The position numbers were made by a program, and so were the translations under genes. Shown one piece after another: positions 23,684 through 32,551 of a DNA stretch of 64,000 nt. The notes below the pieces were generated by a model. The model was given only the letters and a program-made list of their open reading frames with translations. It searched no databases and was not told the origin of the DNA. Location of the stretch: the NCBI RefSeq assembly GCF_900091575.1, contig NZ_FMCR01000001.1, positions 992,001-1,056,000 of the forward strand, given 5' to 3'. This DNA comes from Micromonospora saelicesensis. GTDB taxonomy: Bacteria; Actinomycetota; Actinomycetes; Mycobacteriales; Micromonosporaceae. Each line of letters opens with the position of its first letter. Position 1 is the first letter of the stretch.

Positions 23684-24340
23684 CAACGAGGTTGGCGGCC
23701 AAGCGGCGAAGAAGCCGATGATCAGCCCGACCTGGATAATGAACCAAAACACCGGACTGCTAGGCCGCAGGGTCTCGCGGAAAACAAGAAAATGCATTAG
23801 CGCAAGCCAACCTAATAGGCCGAGCTCGAAGACGGACACGGTCAGCAGGTCGGCCCTGAAAAATTTCCGCATTGCGGCCCACGCTCTTCGATCACCCGTG
23901 TGAGTCTCAGCAGAGTAGCGAAATGCAATGCCCATGACCACTGCGCCTACATAGTCGCCGACGGCTTCGGGCCACAGTGTGCTGCCGAATATTTCGACGC
24001 CAACGCCGTAGGTGATAGGCGTAGCAATGATGACACCCAGGGTGCAGTGCGTCCCACAATGATAAGTTTGGATTATCGGAGGAGCGTGTCGCGACCTCCT
24101 GGACGGCTTGCCGTGCCGGTCCAGCCACCGGGGAGACTGGGGTCTACCCCACTTTCTGTAGGTCAGGACGGCAGCTGGGCCAAGGTAGAGGGCGGTCGCC
24201 GGCCAGACTATCTCCATGACTTTGACCGGCTGACGATATCCGAGAACAAATTGGTCAACAACGACAACGGCGGTGCTGGCCAACCCCACAAAGAGCACAG
24301 CCCACGAAAGCATCACGAGCCACGTCGGTTGCAGAATCAT
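23636..24340 (-). CDS. DUF4396-family integral membrane protein
   Basis: A 234-residue membrane protein. The family hallmark YHCGTHCTLG (His-Cys pairs at a membrane interface) is present, with FRADLLTVSVFELGLLGWLALMHFLVF and SSPVFWFIIQVGLIIGFFAAWPPTSLLIRRGVK after it. There are about six membrane helices. The start MILQPTWLVMLSWAVLFVGLAS at 24340 matches the usual N terminus; the open frame extends 57 residues further but that part is not family-like. The Cys/His motif suggests a metal or redox role, unproven. Codon use is visibly less GC-rich than the neighbours, consistent with acquisition by transfer. Confidence 0.8.
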   Translation of the reverse strand: MILQPTWLVMLSWAVLFVGLASTAVVVVDQFVLGYRQPVKVMEIVWPATALYLGPAAVLTYRKWGRPQSPRWLDRHGKPSRRSRHAPPIIQTYHCGTHCTLGVIIATPITYGVGVEIFGSTLWPEAVGDYVGAVVMGIAFRYSAETHTGDRRAWAAMRKFFRADLLTVSVFELGLLGWLALMHFLVFRETLRPSSPVFWFIIQVGLIIGFFAAWPPTSLLIRRGVKTELLGTPQ

Positions 24341-24792
24341 CTTCGTTCGCTCCAGGGCACTCGATGCAATGTCGGTGGCGGCGGATGTGACGAACTCCGC
24401 CACCAGGTGAGGAAGGCGACCCAGATGCCGTCTCAAACATGAGAGCACATCGGGCGGCGCGGCGTCCGGCATCGCCCACCTGCACAACATCGCGCCTCGC
24501 GGGCTAAACAATGAACCCGATGCCGAGCAGGGGGGCCTGGTCAGCGTTGTCGGTCAATGTCGGCGGGTGTCGCACTGTGTTCCTGCCTCGGTGTCATGCC
24601 GGCTGTGACCATTGGAGGCGGTCGCGCATCACCACGTTCGCTGACTTTCTGCTGACGCGGCACCTTTTGGTCCGTAGCTCATGGTCCGCCGTACCCCTTG
24701 GCAACCTGGGTGGCTATTCAACCGCTATGCCACGGCTCCGAATCATTCAGCGCTGTAACGATTGACCCACGACGGGAGGGGACAAGATCCCC
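24341..24792. other. Low-GC intergenic stretch
   Basis: About 450 bp with lower GC than its surroundings. An 84-codon open frame at 24511-24765 has no recognisable protein character or ribosome site. It should contain the DUF4396 promoter. A GGGAGGGG site at its right end precedes the next frame. Confidence 0.35.
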
Positions 24793-25197
24793 GTGGCGCC
24801 GATGAACGTGCGTCTGCCCGCGTGGCGGGTTCCGGGCTGGCTGCTGGTGTTCTGGTGGCTGGGTCGGGGTCTGTTCCGCCTCGCCGTGCTGACGGCCCGC
24901 TACTGGTGGTGGATCACTGCGCCGGCGGGCCTCGCGCTGTGGGTGGCGGGTCGAGTTCGGTGGCCTCGTCTTGGCCGGCGTCGTCCCGGCGGTTGCCGCC
25001 GGTCAGGCCCGCTCGCGGCGGCATCCGCTGCGGGCTTGTCGAGGTGTGGGCGTTCGACCCAAAAGGGTGGCATGGAGTTGGCGGCCGGAGTGCCGCTGCT
25101 CGCCCGGTTCTCCTACGACGACCCCGACGGCATGGCCGGCGTCCTCGAAGAGGCCGAAAAGCGGATACGCCTTCGTGCGGCCCGACTGCGCGGGTGA
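24793..25197 (+). pseudogene. Remnant resembling the N terminus of a conjugative FtsK/TraSA-type translocase
   Basis: A 134-codon frame from GTG 24793. Residues 1-55 (MNVRLPAWRVPGWLLVFWWLGRG, then FRLAVLTARYWWWITAPAGLALWVAG) recall the membrane N terminus of the FtsK-like transfer protein of actinomycete integrative conjugative elements (AICEs). Then the frame turns Arg/Ser-rich, and the last 40 residues (VPLLARFSYDDPDGMAGVLEEAEKRI) look like a different protein. The translocase ATPase domain is absent. I interpret it as a fusion of decayed fragments. The similarity is from memory of the family and needs a search. Confidence 0.4.
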
Positions 25198-25228
25198 CTT
25201 TCCGCCCGTCGCCTCGACCGGCCGACCC

Positions 25229-25291
25229 GGGAGACACACCTTCACCTGGCCGGAAGCGCTCCCGGGAAAGGGACGACCCCCGTCGGGGGGA
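25229..25291. repeat. Direct repeat copy B, overlapping the 6C RNA terminator (attachment-site candidate)
   Basis: Partner of 23232-23295. It covers 43 bp beyond the RNA gene and 20 bp of its terminal hairpin. Both copies contain GGAAGCGCTCCC, the reverse complement of the core of the LacI-type operator-like site at 12857-12870. Confidence 0.9.
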
Positions 25292-25371
25292 GACGGGGGT
25301 CGTCGGAGGTTCGGCTCCGGGGGGGTCGAGCCGAACCACTCAGCGGTCACGGGGGGTGCAACCGCTGAGGG
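25272..25371 (-). ncRNA. 6C small RNA (three hairpins with C-rich loops)
   Basis: On the minus strand three adjacent perfect stem-loops occur. They are 25369-25339 (9-bp stem, loop with CCCCCC), 25337-25308 (10-bp stem, loop with CCCCCCC) and 25304-25272 (13-bp stem, loop TCCCCCC), the last followed by CCTTTCCC, so it doubles as the terminator. Two stem-loops whose loops hold six or more C define the 6C RNA class of actinobacteria. In M. tuberculosis this RNA (B11) lies between ssd and the HAD gene Rv3661, the same neighbours as here. It acts in trans by pairing its C-rich loops with G-rich mRNA sites. The 5' end is approximate. It is transcribed divergently from the HAD gene. Confidence 0.88.
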
Positions 25372-25581
25372 TCTGCCTGTTTCGAGGATGTGAAAGCTCG
25401 TCGTACGGACAAGTCTGCCTGAGCGGGCCCGTCACGTCGAGTGGTGCTGCCTCCACTCACTGCGAAAATCTCCTCGCAGAGTGTGAGCGTGATCACGCGG
25501 AGCGGAGAGCCCGCAGGTCTGAGGGGTGGCATGACCCCGGGCACCCGCCGACGATAGACCATCCGGCTAGACTTTCGCGCC

Positions 25582-26385
25582 GTGGGCCGAAGTGCCGCTT
25601 TCTTCGATCTGGACAAGACCGTCATCGCCAAGTCGAGCGCCCTGGCGTTCGGTCGTCCGTTCTACCGGGATGGGCTGATCACCCGGCGTGACGTGGTCAA
25701 GTCGGCGTACGCGCAGCTGATGTTCCGGCTGGGCGGCACCGACGAGCAGACCATGGCCCGAACACGGGACTACCTGGCTGCGCTCTGCAAGGGCTGGCAG
25801 GTGGAGCAGGTCCGCCAGATCGTCGCGGAGACGCTGCACGAGCTGATCAACCCCTACGTGTACGCCGAAGCCGCCGCCCTGATCGAGGAGCACCAGGCGG
25901 CTGGGCGGGACGTGGTGCTGGTGTCGGCGTCCGGGGAGGAGATGGTTCGGCCGATCGGCGAGCTGCTCGGGGTGACCGACGTGATCGCCACCCGGATGAC
26001 GGTGCGGGACGGCCGGTACAGCGGCGAGGTCGAGTTCTACGCGGCCGGTCCGAGCAAGGTCGAGGCGGTCAGCGAGTTGGCCGCCGCCCGGGACTACGAC
26101 CTGGCTGATTCGTACGCCTACTCCGACTCGTACAGCGATCGCCCTTTGCTGGAGTGCGTCGGCCACCCGAGCGTGGTCAACCCGGACCGGCAGCTACGCA
26201 AGCTGGCCTCGGAGAACGCGTGGCCGGTGCTGGAGTTCCGGCACCCGATCCCGCTGGGCCGGCGGCTGCGGGAACGGCCGGCGGTCCCGGTGGCCGCGGC
26301 GGCCCTTGGGGTCGGGGTGGGCGTGGCCATCGGCATCGCCTGGTACGGCCGGCACCGTCGCACCCGAGCCGCCACCACCGCCTGA
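25582..26385 (+). CDS. HAD-superfamily phosphatase (HAD-IB, Rv3661-like)
   Basis: A 267-residue HAD hydrolase. Motif I is FFDLDKTV, with the nucleophile Asp9 and acid/base Asp11. Motif II is VVLVSASGEEM, motif III is the Lys in GPSKVEAV, and motif IV is the YAYSDSYSDRPLLE acidic region. A C-terminal hydrophobic helix (VPVAAAALGVGVGVAIGIAWYG) followed by basic residues suggests a membrane anchor. It belongs to the SerB-like IB group found next to ssd in many actinobacteria; the substrate is not known, phosphoserine or a lipid phosphate being options. The GTG at 25582 starts the conserved first strand. Confidence 0.9.
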   Translation: MGRSAAFFDLDKTVIAKSSALAFGRPFYRDGLITRRDVVKSAYAQLMFRLGGTDEQTMARTRDYLAALCKGWQVEQVRQIVAETLHELINPYVYAEAAALIEEHQAAGRDVVLVSASGEEMVRPIGELLGVTDVIATRMTVRDGRYSGEVEFYAAGPSKVEAVSELAAARDYDLADSYAYSDSYSDRPLLECVGHPSVVNPDRQLRKLASENAWPVLEFRHPIPLGRRLRERPAVPVAAAALGVGVGVAIGIAWYGRHRRTRAATTA

Positions 26386-26404
26386 CTCCACCCGGCCAAC
26401 CCGC

Positions 26405-27151
26405 TCAGGCGGCGGCGAGGATCTCGTCTCCGATGGCGGTGAGTTGATCGGTGCCGACCTCGACGGCGGCCATGTAGTGGCGTAGCCAGGAGCGCAGCCC
26501 GTCCGGGGTGCCGGTGGCGAAGGCACCGGCCGCGCCGACGTACTCGGGCTCCCGCTCGCGGTGCCCGACGTCGACGGGGAGCAGGCCACGCGGGTCGAGG
26601 CCACTGGCGAGCAGCACCAGCCGGGCGGCCCCGCGGGCCACCACGCCGGACGGCCCGGCGAACGGGCGCAGGTTCAGCAACTCCCCGTGTACGACAGCGG
26701 CGAGCACCAGCGGGGAGACCTTCGTGCCGCCGGCGACGAGGCCGGCCAGCCCGTCCAGCCGGGTGGCGACCACCGGGTCGGCGACCGGGCGGCCCAGCTC
26801 GGCCTCCGACACCAGGTCCCGGGCGGCGAGCACGTGCAGTTTCGCGAGCGCCTGGCGGGGCGCCTTCGGCCACAGCTCGCTCAGGCCCGGCAGCGCTCCG
26901 GCGACCCGCAACGCCCCCTGGAGCACCGGGTCGGTGACGGTGCCGGCCCGGACCGCCTCACGCTCATGCCCGGCCCCCTCAAGGGCCGCGCTGGCCACCG
27001 CGGAGCGGAGGCTGACCTCGGCGGCGACCTGTCCACCGTGCCGGCGCAGCGCCCGGTGCCCGAGCGCCTGGTCGAACCGCGCGCGGGCCTGCTCGACGGC
27101 GGCGGCGATGTCGGCGAGCGCGAGCAACGGGGCGAGCGGATCGGTGGTCAC
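26405..27151 (-). CDS. Degenerate Fic-fold protein (often annotated oxidoreductase)
   Basis: A 248-residue helical protein. The N-terminal helix AEVSLRSAVASAALEGAGHE resembles the Fic N-terminal motif S/T-x-x-x-E-[GN]. The core reads VVHGELLNLRPFAGPSGVVARGAARLVL where AMPylating Fic proteins have H-P-F-x-x-G-N-G-R-x-x-R. The catalytic His is Arg162 and the G-N-G-R loop is G-P-S-G, so catalysis in the usual way is unlikely. Orthologues sit between the HAD and acs genes in other actinobacteria, so the degenerate form is probably conserved and functional in some other role. Cytosolic. Confidence 0.65.
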   Translation of the reverse strand: MTTDPLAPLLALADIAAAVEQARARFDQALGHRALRRHGGQVAAEVSLRSAVASAALEGAGHEREAVRAGTVTDPVLQGALRVAGALPGLSELWPKAPRQALAKLHVLAARDLVSEAELGRPVADPVVATRLDGLAGLVAGGTKVSPLVLAAVVHGELLNLRPFAGPSGVVARGAARLVLLASGLDPRGLLPVDVGHREREPEYVGAAGAFATGTPDGLRSWLRHYMAAVEVGTDQLTAIGDEILAAA

Positions 27152-27464
27152 CCCGCCACGCTAACGACCCGGCCCGGCGCGGCAAGCCGGACCCGCCCGC
27201 AACGCGACACGGACCACCCGCCCGGCGCGGCACCTCACCCGGAAAGGTCACCACGGGTTCATTGAAGTTGGGGTGTCCGCCTGCCCGGGACACCGCGATT
27301 TCCATGAATCTGTTGATCAAGGCACTCCGCGCAAGGACGGGCCGCCGGGCGCGCGGCGGGGGCCACTCGGCGCGACGCAGCGGGCAGCCGTGGCCGGTCG
27401 CAGGCCCCGCGACTACCCTCGTGCCATCGAGACCCAGGTCACCCCGAGGATGAGGAGTCACGGC
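27152..27464. other. Divergent promoter region of acs with a large imperfect inverted repeat
   Basis: About 310 bp. It contains the inverted repeat at 27256-27310, and an in-frame open stretch upstream of the chosen acs start that has no protein character. Promoters of both flanking genes should lie here. Confidence 0.4.
27256..27310. repeat. Imperfect inverted repeat, possible dispersed palindromic element
   Basis: 23-bp arms (27256-27278 and 27288-27310) match at 18 positions around a 9-bp spacer, followed by TGTTGATCAAGG. The sequence resembles intergenic palindromes that I recall as frequent in Micromonospora genomes; this needs a genome-wide search. Confidence 0.5.
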
Positions 27465-29429
27465 ATGAGCGAGGCATTGGCCAATCTGCTGAACGAGACG
27501 CGCCAGTTCCCCCCGCCGGCCGAACTCGCCGCGCACGCCAACGTCACCATCGACGCGTACGCCGAGGCCGAAGCCGACCGGCTGGCCTTCTGGGCGAAGC
27601 AGGCCGATCGGCTGGCCTGGTCGAAGAAGTGGGATGAGGTGCTCGACTGGTCGAACCCGCCGTTCGCGAAGTGGTTCGTGGGTGGGCAGCTCAACGTCGC
27701 GTACAACTGCCTGGACCGGCACGTCGAGGCGGGCCGGGGCGACAAGGTGGCGATCCACTGGGAGGGCGAGCCGGGCGACACCCGCACCATCACGTACGCG
27801 GACCTGCACGAGCTGACCTGCCGGGCGGCGAACGCGCTCACCGACCTGGGGGTGACCGCTGGCGACCGGGTGGCGATCTACCTGCCGATGATCCCGGAGG
27901 CGGCGGTGGCCATGTTGGCGTGCGCCCGGATCGGCGCCGCGCACAGTGTGGTCTTCGGTGGCTTCTCCGCCGACTCGTTGAGCAACCGGATCCAGGACGC
28001 CAGCGCCAAGGTGGTCATCACCGCGGATGGTGGTTACCGGCGGGGCAAGCCGTCGGCGCTGAAACCCACTGTGGACGAGGCGGTGGCGAACTCCCCGTCG
28101 GTGGAGCACGTGCTCGTGGTCCGCCGCACCGGCGAGGACGTGGCATGGTCGGAGAAGGACCACTGGTGGCACGAGACGGTGGAGACCGCGTCCGCCGAGC
28201 ACACCGCGCAGCCGTTCGACGCCGAGCACCCGCTGTTCATCCTCTACACCAGCGGCACCACGGCCCGCCCGAAGGGCATCCTGCACACCACCGGCGGTTA
28301 CCTCACCCAGGCGTCGTACACGACGCACGCGGTGTTCGACCTGAAGCCGGAGACGGACGTCTACTGGTGCACGGCCGACATCGGCTGGGTGACCGGGCAC
28401 TCCTACATCGTGTACGGCCCGCTCTCCAACGGCGCCACCCAGGTGATGTACGAGGGCACCCCGGACACGCCGCACAAGGGCCGGTTCTGGGAGATCATCG
28501 ACAAGTACGGGGTGAGCATCCTCTACACCGCTCCCACCCTGATCCGGACGATGATGAAGTGGGGCGACGACATCCCGGCGGGCTTCGACCTGTCCTCGCT
28601 GCGCCTGTTGGGCAGCGTCGGCGAGCCGATCAACCCGGAGGCCTGGATGTGGTACCGGAAGCACATCGGCCGGGGCGAACTGCCGGTGGTGGACACCTGG
28701 TGGCAGACCGAGACCGGCGCCATCATGATCTCGCCGTTGCCCGGGGTGACGGCGGCCAAGCCGGGTTCGGCGATGACGCCGCTGCCGGGCATCGTGGCCG
28801 ACGTGGTGGACGACCAGGGCCAGTCGGTGCCGAACGGTGGTGGCGGCTACCTGGTGCTGCGCGAGCCGTGGCCGTCGATGCTGCGCACCATCTGGGGTGA
28901 CGACGACCGGTTCATCGACACGTACTGGTCGCGTTTCCAGGGCATGTACTTCGCCGGCGACGGTGCGAAGAAGGACGACGACGGGCACATCTGGCTGCTC
29001 GGCCGGGTGGACGACGTGATGCTGGTGTCCGGGCACAACATCTCGACGACCGAGGTGGAGTCGGCGTTGGTGTCGCACCCGTCGGTGGCCGAGGCTGCGG
29101 TCGTCGGCGCGACCGACCCGACCACCGGTCAGGCTATCGTCGCGTTCGCCATTCCGCGGGGCAGCACCGACATCGCCGGTGAGGCGGGCGAGCAGCTCAT
29201 CGCCGACCTGCGCAACCACGTGTCGAAGACGCTCGGCCCGATCGCCAAGCCGCGACAGATCATGCTGGTGCCGGAGCTGCCGAAGACCCGCTCCGGCAAG
29301 ATCATGCGCCGGTTGCTGCGGGACGTGGCGGAGAACCGGTCCCTGGGCGACGTGACCACGTTGCAGGACTCCTCGGTGATGGACCTGATCTCCTCGGGGA
29401 TGAGCGGTACGAAGTCCGACGAGGACTGA
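27465..29429 (+). CDS. acs: Acetyl-CoA synthetase
   Basis: A 654-residue AMP-forming enzyme that makes acetyl-CoA from acetate, ATP and CoA. The P-loop [11 protein letters not shown] is near residue 261, the active-site block [11 protein letters not shown] follows, and the A8-type [15 protein letters not shown] is present. The catalytic lysine block is PKTRSGK with Lys612, the site that is reversibly acetylated in this family. The ATG at 27465 has a GAGGAG site and gives the normal length. The next gene is behind a strong terminator, so it is monocistronic. Same place as Rv3667 in Mycobacterium. Confidence 0.97.
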   Translation: MSEALANLLNETRQFPPPAELAAHANVTIDAYAEAEADRLAFWAKQADRLAWSKKWDEVLDWSNPPFAKWFVGGQLNVAYNCLDRHVEAGRGDKVAIHWEGEPGDTRTITYADLHELTCRAANALTDLGVTAGDRVAIYLPMIPEAAVAMLACARIGAAHSVVFGGFSADSLSNRIQDASAKVVITADGGYRRGKPSALKPTVDEAVANSPSVEHVLVVRRTGEDVAWSEKDHWWHETVETASAEHTAQPFDAEHPLFILYTSGTTARPKGILHTTGGYLTQASYTTHAVFDLKPETDVYWCTADIGWVTGHSYIVYGPLSNGATQVMYEGTPDTPHKGRFWEIIDKYGVSILYTAPTLIRTMMKWGDDIPAGFDLSSLRLLGSVGEPINPEAWMWYRKHIGRGELPVVDTWWQTETGAIMISPLPGVTAAKPGSAMTPLPGIVADVVDDQGQSVPNGGGGYLVLREPWPSMLRTIWGDDDRFIDTYWSRFQGMYFAGDGAKKDDDGHIWLLGRVDDVMLVSGHNISTTEVESALVSHPSVAEAAVVGATDPTTGQAIVAFAIPRGSTDIAGEAGEQLIADLRNHVSKTLGPIAKPRQIMLVPELPKTRSGKIMRRLLRDVAENRSLGDVTTLQDSSVMDLISSGMSGTKSDED

Positions 29430-29447
29430 CGGTAGGCGTACTCATTG

Positions 29448-29481
29448 GAGGGTGGCGGTCCGCGCGGACCGCCACCCTCCG
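29448..29481 (+). terminator. Perfect palindromic terminator after acs
   Basis: A 34-bp perfect palindrome (17-bp arms, effective stem 15 bp with a GCGC tip) begins 18 bp after the acs stop. Confidence 0.9.
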
Positions 29482-29696
29482 TCATGTCTTACGGGTTCGG
29501 TTCGTGCCGCCTCGCCACTGTCACATCGGTCGGTCGGGGGAGTCGAGAGAAGCTGAACGGGCACAGGCGTAGATCACCTCTGTCCTTTCGGCCGGTTGTG
29601 CTTTAGGTTCACGCAGGTTGGAAGAGTTCGACACACATCACATCGATGGTCGGTCACGCCAACGTCCTCCTCCCCATGCCCGAGAAACGGAGCGGC

Positions 29697-32492
29697 ATGA
29701 ACCACAAACCGCAGTCCAGGGCGCGGCGACGACTACTCGTCGCGCTGCCCGCCATCGCCCTCGCGGCCACATCACTGACCGTGAGTGGCAGCGCGGCGGC
29801 CCAGTCGCCGTCCGGCACCCCTCTGGCGGTGATCGGGGCCGACGAGCACTACATCAACTACGCCGAGCCCGAGGTGCAGCCGGACACCACCGGCCGTGAG
29901 GTGAAGGGCAAGGGTGGCATCTACACCCCTGCCGCTGAGTCCGCGCGCGCGTTCGACCAGAAGCACGCCCGGGGCAACCCGGTGACCGCACGGCAGCTGG
30001 CCAAGGACGAGGCCAAGTCGCTGAAGACGGGTCAGAACCCCCGCAAGTTCAAGAAGGCCCCGACCACCCAGACGGCGAAGCTGCTGACGCTGCTGGTGGA
30101 GTTCAACGACAAGGCCAACGACGACTTCACTGGCGTCATGGTCCCCAAGACGGTGTTCGAGGACCGCACCTGCGTCCCCGGCACGGTCCAGAACGGCCCG
30201 AAGCACAACAAGATCCCAGACCCGGCGCGGCTGCCCCACGAGGACAACAACTCGATGTGGGTGCCGGACTTCTCGCCGCAGCACTACAACAAGATGCTCT
30301 ACAGCAAGAAGGGCATCACCGAGCGGGTCCGCACGGACCTGAAGGGCCCGGACGGCAAGAAGGGCATCGACCTGTCCGGTCGCACCATGCACAACATGTA
30401 CCTGGAGATGTCCAAGAACGCGTACACGGTCGACGGGCAGGCCAGCCCGTGGATCACCGTGCCGCACTCGGAGGGCTGGTACGCGGCCAACCGCTGCTTC
30501 CAGGACGAGACCGGCGCGTGGGTTCCCGGCCGTGAGCAGTCGATGAACGGCCACCCGGACAACCCGGCCGGCGCGGGCCGCCTGGCGACCGACGCGATCG
30601 ACGCGCTCGTCGCCAAGGACCCGAACTTCCCGTGGGCCGACTACGACATCGAGGACCAGGCCGACCGCGACGGTGACGGCAACGTCTTCGAGCCGGACGG
30701 CGTGATCGACCACCTCGTGCTGGTGCACGCCGGTCAGGGCAAGTCCCGCGGCGGCGGCGCCGAGGGCGTGTACGCCGTGTGGGCGCACTCCTCCACGGTC
30801 GCCGGTGGTTACACCATCCCGGGCACCAACCTGAAGGCGTCGAACTACATCGTGCAGCCGGAGGACGCCGGCGTCGGCGTCTTCGCTCACGAGTTCGGCC
30901 ACGACCTGGGTCTGCCGGACCTCTACGACACGTCCGGCAACGCCGACTCCGACGTGGACTTCTGGGACCTGATGGCCTCGGGCTCGCACTCTGGTGAGAT
31001 CTTCCAGGCGCTGCCGACGCACATGGGCATCTGGGACAAGTGGGTGCTCGGTTGGGCCGACCCGCTGACCATCCGCCCCGGGTCGAACCCGCGCGAGGTG
31101 AAGCTCGGCCAGACGTCGCGCACCCCGATCGACTCCGAGGACGGCATCAAGGTCGACCTGCCGGACAAGGTGACGACGCTGGCCACCCCGCACAGCGGCA
31201 CCAAGATGTGGCACAGCAACAACGACCAGGAGTGGGCCGACGTCAAGCTCAGCCGCTCGGTCGACGTGCCGGCGGCGGCCGACTCGAAGTTCTGGATGTG
31301 GAACAACTACATCATCGAGGAGGACTGGGACTACGGCTTCGTCGAGCTCTCGACCGACGGCGGTACGACCTGGACCGAGCAGAAGGTGTACGACGAGGGC
31401 GGCACGGTGGTCACCACGCCGGACGGCTACCCGGACCCGAACGGCCGCATGAACGACTTCGGCGGCAAGAAGTACGGCCTGACCGGCAGCACCGACGGCT
31501 GGCGGCACGACTACGTCGACCTGTCGGCGTACGCCGGCACGACGGTCCAGGTGCGGCTGCGCCTGGCCACCGACGAGGCGTTCGAGGAGCGCAACTGGTT
31601 CGTCGACGACTTCTCGGTCACCGGCGGCGGCGCCACCACCTGGAGTGACGACGTCGAGGGCGGCGCCAACGGCTGGACGGCCACCGGCGGCACCTTCGTC
31701 GACACCACCGGTGGGGGCTGGAAGGTCTCCAGCGGCACCGAGGTGCACGCCCAGTACTACCTGGCGGAGTGGCGCAACTTCGACGGCTTCGACAAGGGCC
31801 TGCAGTACGCCTACGACACCATCTACTCGCACGAGGCGTGGAAGGTCGACCGGATCTCCTACAACGCTCCGGGCATGCTGGTCTGGTACCGGGACACCGC
31901 GCTCGGCGACGTCAACCACGTCACCGGGCAGATGACCGCGCTGCCCAGCTACGGCGCGAAGGGTGGGTTGCTCATCGTCGACTCGCACTTCGACCCGTTG
32001 CGGCGCACCGGTGAGGCGGCCGTGAAGGACCCGTCGGTGACGGACAACCTGCCGAGCCGCCCGCAGTCGTCGAACGCGGCCTTCACGTTGCAGCGGACGT
32101 ACCCGTTCACCGAGTGCCTGGAGGCGGCGGACGAGCCGTACAGCGCGTACTGCACGAAGTTCAAGGGGCTGCCGCCGGTGAAGGCGTTCACCGACGCCAA
32201 GGGCTGGTACCCGGGCATCGAGATGCGCGATGGCGCTGCCTACGCCCGGGACAACGACGCGTCGGTGGTCCTGCCGTCGCGCGACAACGCGCCGTACACC
32301 ACCCGGGTCACCAACCCGGACGGCAGCCCGGCGCCGGAGTTCTACGGCGTGACCCTGGGCGGTGGCGCGATCGTGCTGGGCACCGGAAACCCCGGCGACC
32401 AGGGCGTGAACTACGGCGTCTCGCTGACGATCAAGAAGGCTGCCGGGGACAACTCGTCGGCCATGATCTACGTGACCCCGGCCAAGAAGTAA
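29697..32492 (+). CDS. Secreted M6 (immune inhibitor A) metalloprotease, first of two
   Basis: A 931-residue secreted protease. The signal peptide is RARRRLLVALPAIALAATSLTVSGSAAA, cut near residue 35. A propeptide follows, then the M6 domain with HEFGHDLGLPDLYD (His398, Glu399, His402 bind and activate zinc). The later region carries immune-inhibitor-A-type beta-sandwich segments with two carbohydrate-binding-like blocks (VDLSAYAGTTVQVRLRLATDEAFEERNWFVDDF). A Ca-binding-like DRDGDGN is upstream of the zinc motif. It presumably degrades extracellular proteins. The ATG at 29697 is the first codon of the signal peptide. A hairpin at 32518-32551 ends the unit. Confidence 0.93.
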   Translation: MNHKPQSRARRRLLVALPAIALAATSLTVSGSAAAQSPSGTPLAVIGADEHYINYAEPEVQPDTTGREVKGKGGIYTPAAESARAFDQKHARGNPVTARQLAKDEAKSLKTGQNPRKFKKAPTTQTAKLLTLLVEFNDKANDDFTGVMVPKTVFEDRTCVPGTVQNGPKHNKIPDPARLPHEDNNSMWVPDFSPQHYNKMLYSKKGITERVRTDLKGPDGKKGIDLSGRTMHNMYLEMSKNAYTVDGQASPWITVPHSEGWYAANRCFQDETGAWVPGREQSMNGHPDNPAGAGRLATDAIDALVAKDPNFPWADYDIEDQADRDGDGNVFEPDGVIDHLVLVHAGQGKSRGGGAEGVYAVWAHSSTVAGGYTIPGTNLKASNYIVQPEDAGVGVFAHEFGHDLGLPDLYDTSGNADSDVDFWDLMASGSHSGEIFQALPTHMGIWDKWVLGWADPLTIRPGSNPREVKLGQTSRTPIDSEDGIKVDLPDKVTTLATPHSGTKMWHSNNDQEWADVKLSRSVDVPAAADSKFWMWNNYIIEEDWDYGFVELSTDGGTTWTEQKVYDEGGTVVTTPDGYPDPNGRMNDFGGKKYGLTGSTDGWRHDYVDLSAYAGTTVQVRLRLATDEAFEERNWFVDDFSVTGGGATTWSDDVEGGANGWTATGGTFVDTTGGGWKVSSGTEVHAQYYLAEWRNFDGFDKGLQYAYDTIYSHEAWKVDRISYNAPGMLVWYRDTALGDVNHVTGQMTALPSYGAKGGLLIVDSHFDPLRRTGEAAVKDPSVTDNLPSRPQSSNAAFTLQRTYPFTECLEAADEPYSAYCTKFKGLPPVKAFTDAKGWYPGIEMRDGAAYARDNDASVVLPSRDNAPYTTRVTNPDGSPAPEFYGVTLGGGAIVLGTGNPGDQGVNYGVSLTIKKAAGDNSSAMIYVTPAKK

Positions 32493-32517
32493 CGGTTTCA
32501 CGGTTCGAGAACTGACT

Positions 32518-32551
32518 GTGGGGCCGGTGGCGGAGACGCTGCCGGCCCCAC
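32518..32551 (+). terminator. Terminator after the first M6 protease gene
   Basis: 10-bp perfect arms (32518-32527 and 32542-32551) with a 14-nt loop, 25 bp downstream of the stop codon. Confidence 0.75.

Noticed and set aside
24511..24765. 84-codon plus-strand frame
   Set aside because: No family, no ribosome-binding site, and composition like random sequence.
26979..32501. Long minus-strand frames opposite acs and the first M6 protease
   Set aside because: Both are mirror frames of well-supported genes with His/Arg/Val-rich translations.
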